Below are positions 25,728-34,718 of a DNA stretch of 64,000 nucleotides, in pieces. Position 1 is the stretch's first letter. Each line of letters starts with the position of its first letter. The notes beneath the pieces are model-generated. The model saw only the letters and a program-made list of their open reading frames with translations, made no database searches and was not told where the DNA came from. Origin of the DNA: UBA1941 sp046329555 (GTDB taxonomy: Bacteria > Bacteroidota > Bacteroidia > Chitinophagales > LD1); contig JAXLUK010000002.1 in the NCBI GenBank assembly GCA_046329555.1, forward strand, positions 372,001-436,000, read 5' to 3'. The translations under genes were made by a program, and so were the position numbers.

Positions 25728-26852
25728 CTACTTTAAAATAAAGGCAAAGCGATCTTTCAGCTTCAAAAACGGCTTTTCGAAATAAGAATAGCTGATAAAG
25801 CTAATACCCAGTGTAATCATCAATGCCATGGCCGTATCCAAAACCAGCACCTCCCAAACATGGTCGTTGAGATGCAGCAGCCGGCTAATTGTAATAGCAA
25901 TCAAAATACCGATGAAATGCAAACAATACAATCCATAAGTAATCTTACCTAAATAGGAAATCACTTTGAATTGCGACATTTTAAACCACGAATGTTGCGC
26001 GAAGGTTTGTTCCAGAATAATAAACAGCATCATCACCGCAATCAAGGCGCGTTCTACAACCTGAATAGCCGGCATCGCTTCCTGCATTTCATCACGAAAC
26101 AAAAACACCACCAGGAAACAAACGTACAATAGTGTAATAGCCCATTTTGGCCATCTGTTTACCCATTGGTGAAATGGTGGAAATTCAAGCATTAACCAGG
26201 CGCCTAAAGCACCAATCGCCATATCGCCAATACATGACAAGGTATGATGTTCGTATAAAATTGGATCAGGATTCAGGAAACGGAAGAGCAACGAAGCACC
26301 AATCACCGAAACAAATGCAATCCAGAATTGCCGAACAGGCAGGAAGTATAATACCACCGGCCATACCAGGTAAAATTGTTCTTCAACTGCCACGCTCCAC
26401 AATACGCCTAATGTAGAAGCATCGGGCGGGCCTTTGCTGATGAATTCAAAATTGTTGAGAAAGGTGAGGAAGTAAGGGAGTGTAGCCGTTTCATGTGGGG
26501 TTTGCCCGAAAAAATGTTTAAGCAGCGGAAATCCAAAGAACCCAAAAGCTACACAGAAATAGAACAATGGCCATATACGCAATATCCGGCGCAACCAGAA
26601 AAACGGCACATTAATCTGCCCATTCAGCTTTTTTTCTTCAATCAGTAAATACGTGATCAGGAAACCGCTGAGCACAAAGAAGAAATTTACACCCAGATTG
26701 CCATTTCCGAACACATCATTCTTTACAAACCGGTACATAGGAGAATGAAGCACCTCTGGCACTTCGGTATAGAAACTATGAAAGAGAAAAACAGAGAAAA
26801 AGCACAGGAAGCGCAATCCGTCCAGATTCTCAAAATAGATTTTCTTTTGCAT
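25728..26852 (-). CDS. Acyltransferase family 3 membrane protein (OafA/YrhL type)
   Basis: A 374-residue integral membrane O-acyltransferase starting at 26852 (M-Q-K-K-I-Y-F-E-N-L-D-G-L-R-F). The family signature is clear: L-D-G-L-R-F-L-C-F-F-S-V-F-L-F-H-S-F with the conserved His, N-L-G-V-N-F-F-F-V-L-S-G-F-L-I-T-Y-L and R-I-L-R-I-W-P-L-F-Y. About ten membrane helices follow. These proteins transfer acetyl or other acyl groups to surface sugars or lipids. It stands alone, with the acyl acceptor unknown. Confidence 0.9.
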   Translation of the reverse strand: MQKKIYFENLDGLRFLCFFSVFLFHSFYTEVPEVLHSPMYRFVKNDVFGNGNLGVNFFFVLSGFLITYLLIEEKKLNGQINVPFFWLRRILRIWPLFYFCVAFGFFGFPLLKHFFGQTPHETATLPYFLTFLNNFEFISKGPPDASTLGVLWSVAVEEQFYLVWPVVLYFLPVRQFWIAFVSVIGASLLFRFLNPDPILYEHHTLSCIGDMAIGALGAWLMLEFPPFHQWVNRWPKWAITLLYVCFLVVFLFRDEMQEAMPAIQVVERALIAVMMLFIILEQTFAQHSWFKMSQFKVISYLGKITYGLYCLHFIGILIAITISRLLHLNDHVWEVLVLDTAMALMITLGISFISYSYFEKPFLKLKDRFAFILK

Positions 26853-26968
26853 GATATAAGGAAGGCGGGTTAGGCGGGGATATCCTGCAAGTTTACATTT
26901 TTTGATTTTTTTTTGACAGAAAAAGCCGCTGTACAAACTTTTCTACCTTACCAGCACAATTGGAAGCT

Positions 26969-27463
26969 ATGGCTAAACATCTTTTGATGGCCGATTTATC
27001 AGCCTACAACACCTGGGCCAACCTCGAAATCTCTCGTTGGCTAATTACAGTGAATCCGGAGTTGCTTACTGCCGCAACCCCATCAAGCTTTCCCACCATC
27101 GACCAAACCCTTCAGCACATGCTGCGTACGCAGAAGTTTTGGCTGTTGTTTGTAACATCGCAGTCGCTGAGCGGCTTTAGCTGGGCGGTTAGAACTGAAA
27201 AGCCGTTGTTGATTATGGAAGAGTTAAATCATCAATCTGCTGAGATGGAGCGAATTTTTTGCTCCTTCACCGAAAGCGAATTGGAGGTTGTTTTACATCT
27301 TTCCATGCCCTGGGCGCAAAATCAACTCCCCCGCTTCCATTACCTGATGCATGTGTTGAATCACAGCACCTTTCACCGCGGTCAAATCATCACCATGGCA
27401 AGGCAGTTAGGGATTACGGAGGGAATACCGGCTACCGATTACAATATTTACAAGTGCTTGTAG
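26969..27463 (+). CDS. DinB-family protein
   Basis: A 164-residue four-helix-bundle protein of the DinB/YfiT-like superfamily, whose members often bind a metal with three His. It has the typical N-terminal L-S-A-Y-N-T-W-A-N block, a first candidate His in T-L-Q-H-M-L, and the C-terminal H-S-T-F-H-R-G-Q-I motif with two His (about 137 and 141). It is predicted to be cytoplasmic. Some members are thiol-dependent transferases, but the reaction cannot be told from sequence. I use the ATG at 26969; a TTG three codons upstream is also in frame. Confidence 0.85.
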   Translation: MAKHLLMADLSAYNTWANLEISRWLITVNPELLTAATPSSFPTIDQTLQHMLRTQKFWLLFVTSQSLSGFSWAVRTEKPLLIMEELNHQSAEMERIFCSFTESELEVVLHLSMPWAQNQLPRFHYLMHVLNHSTFHRGQIITMARQLGITEGIPATDYNIYKCL

Positions 27464-27568
27464 TATACAGCCAAGGGAAAGTCACAGATTTGTAAAAACG
27501 AGGTTCTGGCGAATAGAAGCGCGCAATAACTGATCCGACTTATCGTTTAGGGTCGAAACAATCAACTT

Positions 27569-28480
27569 ATGAAAAAAATCATCATTTCGGCATGTATTGC
27601 CACCATTGCCATCCTTTTTTCTTGCAAGAAAGATGCTACCAGCCAGCAATACAGTTCACTGGCAGCGCTCTACGCTTCTCTACAACCAAAAACAACCATC
27701 TATGATGTGAACGGAGCCACTGGCGGCTCGTTTACTACCAGCCAGGGAACCACGGTTACTGTTCCTGCCCAGGCTTTTGTTACCAAAGCCGGAAATCCGG
27801 TTACAGGCACCGTGAATATTGAGTTTCTCGATATCTACAAAAAAGGAGATATGTTACTCCGGGATAAGCCAACCGTAACGTACAACTGGAACCTCCTGCG
27901 ATCAGGTGGTGAATTTTTCATTCGCGCGAAGGCCAACAATGCCGCGGTTGAAATTGCCCCGGGCAAGTCTATTACCATTGAACAACCCATTGCCAATGGG
28001 GATTCTATTGGCGGCATGGCCGCTTTCATCTTACCGAACGATACTCCCCGCTGGATTAACAACGATAGTGACTTTGTGACGCCAGGGCCATCTTCTTACG
28101 TGTACAGCATGTACAGTTTCCAATCGCCCGTTGATTCTGGCTCGTGGTGTAACAGCGACAACGCTGCTTACTTTTCAGGGTTTCCGCAAACTTCACTGCA
28201 GATCAATCAAACTGATTTTGCCTCTTTCAGCCACACCGATGTCTTTCTCTTTTTTAAGAACAAAAAATCAATGGTTCATGTGTATTCCAACGGCACAAAC
28301 TATCCGTATAACTATGCTCCATTGGGGTTTGATGCTACTTTAGTGGCTGTATCCGTTAAGGATGGCGATGTATATAGCGCCACTACTGATTTTACGATCA
28401 CTAACAACTCAACAGTTAGTTTTACGCTAAGCAAAACAACTAATGACAACTTCAAAACTTTGATAACCGCCCTGCGGTAA
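27569..28480 (+). CDS. Hypothetical lipoprotein, 303 aa
   Basis: The N-terminus is a lipoprotein signal (I-A-I-L-F-S-C-K-K-D, Cys at 19), so the protein is probably anchored in the outer membrane. An early segment with T-V-T-V-P-A-Q-A-F-V-T-K-A-G-N-P-V-T-G-T-V-N-I-E-F resembles a beta-sandwich module common in Bacteroidota surface proteins with unknown role. The rest is beta-rich with no catalytic motif. A good terminator follows 25 bases after the stop, so it is a single-gene transcript. Function unknown. Confidence 0.7.
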   Translation: MKKIIISACIATIAILFSCKKDATSQQYSSLAALYASLQPKTTIYDVNGATGGSFTTSQGTTVTVPAQAFVTKAGNPVTGTVNIEFLDIYKKGDMLLRDKPTVTYNWNLLRSGGEFFIRAKANNAAVEIAPGKSITIEQPIANGDSIGGMAAFILPNDTPRWINNDSDFVTPGPSSYVYSMYSFQSPVDSGSWCNSDNAAYFSGFPQTSLQINQTDFASFSHTDVFLFFKNKKSMVHVYSNGTNYPYNYAPLGFDATLVAVSVKDGDVYSATTDFTITNNSTVSFTLSKTTNDNFKTLITALR

Positions 28481-28504
28481 ACGATTTAGTTGCTCCTCTC
28501 TCCT

Positions 28505-28532
28505 GCCCGGTGCCTATGCATCGGGCTTTTTT
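28505..28532 (+). terminator. Rho-independent terminator after the lipoprotein gene
   Basis: A 9-base-pair stem GCCCGGTGC / GCATCGGGC (one G-T pair) with a CTAT loop is followed by six T. It overlaps the last bases of the convergent phnA-like gene by two. Confidence 0.85.
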
Positions 28533-29085
28533 ATGACTTCCTTACAAACTTCGTAAGAATGACAATAGTTTGCTCGTTGATTTTCCCTTCAATCTGATCC
28601 GTGTTATCATGTACCAGACGAATTTTTTTGACCACGGTACCTTTGGGCGCACTGAAACTGGTTCCTTTCACATTCAGGTTTTCGGTAAGTACTACCGTGT
28701 AGCCATTTTCTAATTTATTTCCAAAGGCATCCAGATGTTGATCCACCTGTTGAAAGGCGCTCATGGCCCAATCTACAACAGCTTCATCCCAATCTACCGA
28801 TTGAATAATCTGCTCTGCCCAATCGGCACCGCAACGATGCAGCAGCCGGTAGCTCAGCGCCTGAACAGCGGGTTCCGGATTCCAAACAGCGCCTTCCAAA
28901 CAACGCCAGTAATCAGTGGTATCGGTCTTTTCGATATGCTCATTGCAAGTGCCGCAAACAGCAACTTCATTGGTGACTACGCCATCTTCTTTCGGACTCA
29001 CCGCAAACCCTGAAACAGGAGGCGCACTGCTACATAACTCACAAGTATTATCGCAGCGCGACTGAAGAGAAACACTAACAGACAT
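28531..29085 (-). CDS. PhnA-family zinc-ribbon protein
   Basis: A 184-residue protein starting at the ATG at 29085. The N-terminal zinc ribbon has C-D-N-T-C-E-L-C and C-G-T-C-N spaced as two knuckles. The C-terminal PhnA domain reads D-A-F-G-N-K-L-E-N-G-Y-T-V-V-L-T-E-N-L-N and V-K-K-I-R-L-V-H-D-N. Despite the name, members are not proven phosphonate-degrading enzymes and often occur without phn genes, as here. This form has an extra middle part (about residues 60-110, W-R-C-L-E-G-A-V-W) compared with the shortest members. It is cytoplasmic; function uncertain. Confidence 0.85.
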   Translation of the reverse strand: MSVSVSLQSRCDNTCELCSSAPPVSGFAVSPKEDGVVTNEVAVCGTCNEHIEKTDTTDYWRCLEGAVWNPEPAVQALSYRLLHRCGADWAEQIIQSVDWDEAVVDWAMSAFQQVDQHLDAFGNKLENGYTVVLTENLNVKGTSFSAPKGTVVKKIRLVHDNTDQIEGKINEQTIVILTKFVRKS

Positions 29086-29176
29086 GTTTGAAATTTCGGG
29101 CGAAGGTAGCATTATCAAGCATTTGGGCTGCTTGAATCAGGCTTTCGATTCCTGATCTTTTCACTACTTTAGAAAT

Positions 29177-30748
29177 ATGGCAACTGCAGCAACGTTCGAT
29201 TATATCGTGATTGGATCGGGATTTGGCGGAAGCGTATCTGCCATGCGTTTGGCAGAAAAAGGGTATTCCGTGTTAGTTATCGAAAAAGGAAAAAGATGGC
29301 AGCCGGATGATTTTCCCAAAACCAACTGGAATCTGCGAAAATATCTTTGGATGCCGGCGCTACGCTTTTTCGGGTTTCAAAAACTCACCTTTTTTAAAGA
29401 AGTTTTTGTTATTAGCGGTGTGGGTGTGGGCGGCGGATCGCTAGTTTATGCGAACACGCACATGATGCCCAAACCTTCCTTCTACCAAAACAACATTTGG
29501 AGTCATTTTAAAGATTGGAAATCGGTACTGGCGCCTTATTTCGACCGCGCCAAATACATGTTAGGAACGGTCACCTTTCCGAAAGATTATGAAGAAGACC
29601 GCATTCTGGCAGAAGTTGCTGCCGATATGGGTCATGCCGCCTCGTATCAGCCTGTTGATGGCGTGGGCGTTTACTTCGGTGACCCCAATAAAGAAACGGA
29701 TCCTTATTTCGGAGGCAAAGGCCCATTGCGAAAAGGTTGTACCGAATGTGCGGGATGTATGGTGGGTTGTCGGCACGGCGCCAAGAACACGCTTGATAAA
29801 AATTATTTGTGGTTTGCAGAACAATACGGCGCCACTATTCTGGCCGAAACATTGGTGGAAAAAATTCGCTTTACCAATGGCGAGTATCTCATTGAAACAA
29901 TTAGCGCTACTGCTTTCGGAACAAAAAATGCCCAAACCTTTCGCTGTAAAGGCTTGGTGGTGAGTGGCGGTGTTTTGGGCACCATGGATTTGTTGCTTAA
30001 GCAGAAACATCTTTACAACACCTTGCCGGAATTATCAGATAAACTCGGACAAAACATTCTCACCAATAGTGAAATGCTGAGCGGCGTGATGGCAGCCGAT
30101 CGAAAACTCAATCATGGCGTAGCCATATCAAGGGTTTTTTCTCCAGATGAAAATACCAACATTGAAATCTGCAAATTTCCCGATGGCAGCGACGCGATGA
30201 CACGGCTGGGCATTATGGCTGCCGGTAACGGATCGCCCATTGTGCGTACCGCTAAATCAATTGGAAATATAATTCGCCATCCGTGGAAATTTTTGCGTGC
30301 TACCATTAGTACTAATCAGGCGAGCCGCGGTGTCATTTTCCTGATTATGCAAACTCTGGAAAATGCAATGACCATGCGATTGAAGCGCGGTTGGTTTGGT
30401 TCATCACTTACCATCCAAAACGATTCGAATCAGCGGGTTCCTACTTACATTCCCATCGGACAAGAAGCCTTATACCGCTATGCCGAAAAAGTAAATGGCG
30501 TACCGATGAATGCGTTCAGTGAAGTATTCTTCAATCTGGCCAGCACCGCTCATATTTTGGGTGGCTGTCCGATGGGCGCCACAAAAAACGACGGCGTAGT
30601 GGATGAGTTCTTTCGGGTGCATGGCTATCCAAACATGTTTATTCTGGATGGATCAATCATGCCTTGTAATCTGGGCGTTAATCCCAGCTTAACCATAACC
30701 GCGCTGAGCGAATACGCGATGGACCAAATTCCTTCTAAAACTTCCTAG
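29177..30748 (+). CDS. GMC-family oxidoreductase, cholesterol-oxidase-like
   Basis: A 523-residue FAD enzyme. The Rossmann dinucleotide site is I-V-I-G-S-G-F-G-G-S at 10-19, and a GMC-type G-V-G-V-G-G-G-S-L-V-Y-A follows at 81-92. A Cys-rich insert with Cys at 188, 191, 194 and 198 (C-x2-C-x2-C-x3-C) precedes R-H-G-A-K-N-T-L, as in the ChoD-type cholesterol oxidase-like branch of actinobacteria. The C-terminal A-H-I-L-G-G-C-P-M-G and G-V-N-P-S-L-T-I-T-A blocks contain the usual catalytic His/Asn region. It has no signal peptide. The substrate is unknown, probably a sterol-like or other hydrophobic alcohol. It converges on the MFS gene with one base between stops. Confidence 0.85.
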   Translation: MATAATFDYIVIGSGFGGSVSAMRLAEKGYSVLVIEKGKRWQPDDFPKTNWNLRKYLWMPALRFFGFQKLTFFKEVFVISGVGVGGGSLVYANTHMMPKPSFYQNNIWSHFKDWKSVLAPYFDRAKYMLGTVTFPKDYEEDRILAEVAADMGHAASYQPVDGVGVYFGDPNKETDPYFGGKGPLRKGCTECAGCMVGCRHGAKNTLDKNYLWFAEQYGATILAETLVEKIRFTNGEYLIETISATAFGTKNAQTFRCKGLVVSGGVLGTMDLLLKQKHLYNTLPELSDKLGQNILTNSEMLSGVMAADRKLNHGVAISRVFSPDENTNIEICKFPDGSDAMTRLGIMAAGNGSPIVRTAKSIGNIIRHPWKFLRATISTNQASRGVIFLIMQTLENAMTMRLKRGWFGSSLTIQNDSNQRVPTYIPIGQEALYRYAEKVNGVPMNAFSEVFFNLASTAHILGGCPMGATKNDGVVDEFFRVHGYPNMFILDGSIMPCNLGVNPSLTITALSEYAMDQIPSKTS

Positions 30749-30749
30749 A

Positions 30750-31976
30750 TCACTCTACGTAATCCAAATCCTTGCCGTAGGTTTCTTCCGTATAGTACAG
30801 TGCAACCAACGGCAAAATGATGATAAAAAAGCCGACTACCGCTGCTGCATGTAATTTGCCAAATGCAGGTTGCAGCGCAGTGAAAAACAGTGAAATCAGC
30901 GGCAACGAACCGCGAATAAAGTTGGGCACTGTGGTAGCTACCGTAGCGCGTATATTCGTTCCGAATTGTTCAGCCGCATTAGTTACAATCACCGCCCAGA
31001 AGCCTGTTCCAACGCCTATCAGCACCATGGTAGCATAGAACATAGTAGCCGAAAAATGGTGCGCATTGAAGTAGATCAAAAAGCCAATCGCGGTGATTAA
31101 CAGAAACCAGAACACGGCCTTCTTTCTGCTTTTCAGCACTTGCGACAACCAGCCACACAAAAAATCACCCGCGGTAATTCCTGCATAGGTGTACATAATC
31201 GCATCGCCCCCTTTAATCGTTCCCTGAATATCCAGCAACCTTGAAAATTCCGGTGAAAAAGTAACCAGAATACCAATGGCAAACCAGGTTGGCAATCCAA
31301 TTAAAATGCACCGCAGATATTTTAGAAACATGGAAGTTGAAGAGAATAGCCGGAAGAAATTTCCGCGTGGTGTTTCGGTCTCTTTAATCCTGGAATAGAT
31401 GCCCGATTCATACACACCGATGCGAAGAATGAGCAGCGCCAATCCTAATGCGCCACCTAGAAAATAGCAATTGCGCCAGGCGTCGGTGGTGATCGTGCTC
31501 ATCAACCGATAAGTTTGCCCGGCAAACACTGCGCCCGAAACGCCGATAGAAGCAACGATCATCGTTCCCCAGCCGCGTTTTTCTTTCGGTAATGATTCAG
31601 CTACCAAAGTAATTCCTGCGCCTAACTCGCCAGCCAGCCCAACGCCAGCCACAAAACGGAAAATGGCATATTGCGTCACATCATTCGCGAAGCCATTTAA
31701 AATGTTCGCCAATGAATACAATACAATTGATCCAAACAGCACAGATAATCTTCCTTTCTTATCGCCCAGCATTCCCCAAAACACCCCACCAATCAGCATT
31801 CCCGTCATTTGCGTATTGATGAGCATCAAGCCATACTTTTCAATTTCCGCAGCAGAATAGCCCATAGCAGTTAAGCTAGGTACGCGCACAATACTGAACA
31901 GCAACAGATCATAGATATCTACAAAATACCCTAGCGCTGCCACTATAACAGCTGCCGAAAAAATGGTTTTGTTCAT
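30750..31976 (-). CDS. MFS transporter
   Basis: A 408-residue major facilitator, starting at the ATG at 31976 (M-N-K-T-I-F-S-A-A-V-I-V) so as not to overlap the divergent gene at 32049. It has twelve hydrophobic segments and the loop 2-3 signature G-M-L-G-D-K-K-G-R-L-S-V-L. R-F-V-A-G-V-G-L-A-G-E-L-G-A-G-I is typical of the sugar/metabolite-H+ symporter branch. The D-I-Y-D-L-L-L-F segment in helix 1 resembles the acid-symporter group. It probably imports an organic acid or similar metabolite. Its neighbour GMC gene ends one base away on the other strand. Confidence 0.85.
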   Translation of the reverse strand: MNKTIFSAAVIVAALGYFVDIYDLLLFSIVRVPSLTAMGYSAAEIEKYGLMLINTQMTGMLIGGVFWGMLGDKKGRLSVLFGSIVLYSLANILNGFANDVTQYAIFRFVAGVGLAGELGAGITLVAESLPKEKRGWGTMIVASIGVSGAVFAGQTYRLMSTITTDAWRNCYFLGGALGLALLILRIGVYESGIYSRIKETETPRGNFFRLFSSTSMFLKYLRCILIGLPTWFAIGILVTFSPEFSRLLDIQGTIKGGDAIMYTYAGITAGDFLCGWLSQVLKSRKKAVFWFLLITAIGFLIYFNAHHFSATMFYATMVLIGVGTGFWAVIVTNAAEQFGTNIRATVATTVPNFIRGSLPLISLFFTALQPAFGKLHAAAVVGFFIIILPLVALYYTEETYGKDLDYVE

Positions 31977-32048
31977 GCCCTCATTTTGCGGGTAAAATGG
32001 AAAAAATCCGGCAATCGCAAGCATTGCCTTTAATTTCGTTACCTTCGG

Positions 32049-32720
32049 ATGAATATCAAAAATATGCGCGTTGTGCTTCTCGGCGCCACCGGACTGGTGG
32101 GTGGTCATCTTCTTCAACAACTATTGGCTTTGCCAGCCTGCACGGCCATAACTGCAGTTACGAGGCGGCCACTTCAACAACAGCACCCCAAGTTGAGCAA
32201 TTTGGTCATCAACTTCGACCAGATGGAACAACATGCTGCAAAATTCTCTGGCGATGTACTCTTCTCTGCCTTAGGCACCACCATCGCCAAAGCGGGAAGT
32301 CAGGAAGTGTTTCAAAAGATTGATGCAACATATCAAATTACGGCCGCCAAATTAGCCCGCGCGCAAGGCGTGACTACACATGGATTGGTATCTGCGTTAG
32401 GTGCCGATGCCAGTAGTAGCATTTTTTATAATCGCGTCAAAGGCGCCACCGAGCAAGCCATTATCGATATGCAATTTCCTAATCAGCTTATTGTGCGACC
32501 GTCTATCATACTGGGAGAACGGCAGGAAAGCCGCCCCGGAGAAGCCGTCGGACAATGGGTTGCCAGCAATCTTTCCTTTCTTTTTTCTGGTCCGCTAAAA
32601 AAGTACCGTGGCGTTCCTGCTGAGATTATTGCTGCCGCGTTGATTGCGGCTGTACAAAATCAGTACAAGGGGCTGCATATTGTTGAAAACGACCAGCTAT
32701 GGGCGGTAGCGAAGGGTTAA
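32049..32720 (+). CDS. NAD(P)-binding oxidoreductase-like protein (HTATIP2-like)
   Basis: A 223-residue atypical short-chain dehydrogenase-fold protein. The nucleotide loop is V-V-L-L-G-A-T-G-L-V-G-G at about 8-19, and V-L-F-S-A-L-G-T-T and V-S-A-L-G-A-D-A-S-S follow in place of the classical catalytic site. Y-N-R-V-K-G keeps a Y-x3-K-like pair. R-P-S-I-I-L-G-E-R is the usual family block. The closest type I can name is the HTATIP2/TIP30-like group. The substrate is unknown. It ends 17 bases before the start chosen for the next gene, whose frame overlaps its end. Confidence 0.8.
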   Translation: MNIKNMRVVLLGATGLVGGHLLQQLLALPACTAITAVTRRPLQQQHPKLSNLVINFDQMEQHAAKFSGDVLFSALGTTIAKAGSQEVFQKIDATYQITAAKLARAQGVTTHGLVSALGADASSSIFYNRVKGATEQAIIDMQFPNQLIVRPSIILGERQESRPGEAVGQWVASNLSFLFSGPLKKYRGVPAEIIAAALIAAVQNQYKGLHIVENDQLWAVAKG

Positions 32721-32737
32721 CTTCACGGCAATTTTTT

Positions 32738-34294
32738 ATGAACATGCGCCATGGTTTTCTTTTTTTGCTACTAGTTGTTTCTGCTTGGGTACAGGCACAG
32801 CCCAATACCAACGTCCACCAGCGCAATATTGATTACGAGGATCTGGACGGCCAGGAAAAAATAGATTCCTTTCGCACCTTACACCTGATTATCGGCGGAA
32901 ACATCTATCAAACCGAAGAGCAAATTCGCAACGCCTATATTCCTGCTCAACACAAATTCGATTTTAGCCACGAGTTACGTTACGTCAATCCCGTACTCAA
33001 TCTCGGCGACATTGTTATTGCGAATATGAAGACCAGCTTTACGAATGATGGCGCCAATCCATTCTCTGCGCCCGATGAGTTTGCGCTGGCATTGAAGTAT
33101 TCGGGCATCAACCAATGCGTCATGGCCAATCAAAATACGGCCTATCTCGACAAAAAAAGCATGGTGCGCACCAAGAAGGCGCTGGAAGTTTTTGATATCA
33201 ATACCACCGGTGCTTTTACCGATAACATCGCACGTAATGGAAATTATCCTTTATTGATTAGCCGGAAGGGATTTAAAGTGGCGTTGCTGAATTATTCTAC
33301 CATGTCGCAGCGCCCAAGTATATCAAGAGACTATCTCATTAATCAAGTTGACCAAACGTTGATTGAACGCGATATGCGCATTGCCCGGGCACAGGAGCCT
33401 GATTTCATCATTGTGTATCTGGATTGGGGTGGTAATTACCAGGAGTATCCTTCCTACTCGCAAGAATCATTAGCACGCTGGATTTTAGAGCAAGGCGCCA
33501 GCATGGTAGTGGGCACTTTCCCGAATACGGTACAGCGCATTGACCTGATGAACTACTACTACCGTCAACAGGAACGCCAGGGATTAGTATGTTACTCGTT
33601 GGGTAATTTGGTGAGCAGTGCTACGGACGACCGCGCCAAGAACGGCATTCTGATGGATATTGAGTTGAAGAAAAACAATTTCAGCGGAGAGACACACATC
33701 GGCGATTACGGGTTTATTCCATTGTGGAATTATTACGACACTATTTCTGCGCGGCGGCGGTTATTCGTACTTCCTGTGGCCGCTTTGGAAGATAATTCTT
33801 TGTTTAACAATCTTCCCGTTGATGAGCGTCGTAAAATGTTGACTACTACCATGGAATTGCGTAAAATGTTAGGGCGTGCTTCTGATGAAATTCAATACAA
33901 CCTGAGTGAGATTATTGTAGAAAATGTAGAAGAATCTACGCAGCTCACCAATGCCCCATTGAACAATAAATTCAATCCGTTCGACGAGCGCAACATGCAG
34001 CGAAGCGAGGGGCCTACGGCCAAATTGTCGATTCCGGTTACTGAAGATACCGTCTACCGGGTGCAGTTCTATGAGCTAAAAAAATTAATTCCGATTGACA
34101 CCGCTTACTATGAGCACCTGAAGGGTTATGAAGTATATCAGGAAGAAGGAACTTTCCGCTACCTCATAGGAAGTTATTCTTCTTTCAATCAAGTAAAAGA
34201 TTTTTACTTCCGCGTGATGAAGCCCCGGTACAAGCAGTGTTATATTGTAGCTTATCATCAAGGCCGGCGCGTGCGTACCATCATGCTGAAATAG
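32738..34294 (+). CDS. CapA-like protein with eroded active site and C-terminal SPOR-like domain
   Basis: A 518-residue protein starting at 32738 with a signal peptide (about M-N-M-R-H-G-F-L-F-L-L-L-V-V-S-A-W-V-Q-A-Q). The CapA/PgsA metallophosphatase-like fold is recognisable in order, but key motifs are changed: the G-D metal site reads I-I-G-G-N-I-Y, the N-L-E block reads A-N-M-K-T-S-F, the N-N-H block reads M-A-N-Q-N-T-A-Y, the H-W-G block reads L-D-W-G-G-N-Y, and the G-H-x-P-H block reads V-G-T-F-P-N-T. Most metal ligands are lost, so it is probably a binding pseudoenzyme. The last 70 residues (Y-L-I-G-S-Y-S-S-F-N-Q-V, C-Y-I-V-A-Y-H-Q-G) resemble a SPOR peptidoglycan-binding domain. It likely acts in the periplasm. 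Confidence 0.75.
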   Translation: MNMRHGFLFLLLVVSAWVQAQPNTNVHQRNIDYEDLDGQEKIDSFRTLHLIIGGNIYQTEEQIRNAYIPAQHKFDFSHELRYVNPVLNLGDIVIANMKTSFTNDGANPFSAPDEFALALKYSGINQCVMANQNTAYLDKKSMVRTKKALEVFDINTTGAFTDNIARNGNYPLLISRKGFKVALLNYSTMSQRPSISRDYLINQVDQTLIERDMRIARAQEPDFIIVYLDWGGNYQEYPSYSQESLARWILEQGASMVVGTFPNTVQRIDLMNYYYRQQERQGLVCYSLGNLVSSATDDRAKNGILMDIELKKNNFSGETHIGDYGFIPLWNYYDTISARRRLFVLPVAALEDNSLFNNLPVDERRKMLTTTMELRKMLGRASDEIQYNLSEIIVENVEESTQLTNAPLNNKFNPFDERNMQRSEGPTAKLSIPVTEDTVYRVQFYELKKLIPIDTAYYEHLKGYEVYQEEGTFRYLIGSYSSFNQVKDFYFRVMKPRYKQCYIVAYHQGRRVRTIMLK

Positions 34295-34296
34295 CA

Positions 34297-34638
34297 TTAT
34301 AGTTCCTGTTGCGGATCCCAGAACTTCTTTTCGAAATCAACTACGGCATGGTTTTCAATCTGCACCTTTTCCTTCTCCAGCAACTCCTGCATGGTGGTAG
34401 GGGTGGCAAAATGATGCCGGCCTGTTAGTAATCCCGAACTATTCACCACCCGGTGCGCCGGCACCCTGGGTGTAACCGTGTGTGCGGCATTCATGGCCCA
34501 ACCCACCATGCGGGCGCTCTTTCCGGTGCCCAAATAGCGCGCAATAGCGCCATAAGAGGTAACACGGCCTCTGGGTACCAACCGCACTACCGCATATACA
34601 TCATCAAAAAATGAATAGGTCTCTTTGGAATATGCCAT
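34297..34638 (-). CDS. Alkyltransferase-like (ATL) DNA repair protein
   Basis: A 113-residue protein of the O6-alkylguanine-DNA alkyltransferase fold. It has the DNA-binding G-R-V-T-S-Y-G-A-I-A-R-Y helix and R-M-V-G-W-A-M-N, but the active-site P-C-H-R-V is P-A-H-R-V, with Ala in place of the reactive Cys. It therefore cannot accept the alkyl group. Known ATL proteins instead bind damaged bases and pass them to nucleotide excision repair. It is divergent from the UvrD/PcrA helicase gene with 80 bases between starts, which fits a repair link. Confidence 0.9.
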   Translation of the reverse strand: MAYSKETYSFFDDVYAVVRLVPRGRVTSYGAIARYLGTGKSARMVGWAMNAAHTVTPRVPAHRVVNSSGLLTGRHHFATPTTMQELLEKEKVQIENHAVVDFEKKFWDPQQEL

Positions 34639-34718
34639 AGTGTAAGTATCGGAGAATTAGGCGAATTTGTAAATTGCTTGAATGCCGCTGCTTTCTTTCG
34701 TAATTTCACCGGCCTTTT

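Noticed and set aside
29561..30010. Open frame of 149 codons opposite the GMC oxidoreductase gene
   Set aside because: Composition is atypical and it lies wholly inside a well-supported gene with FAD and catalytic motifs.
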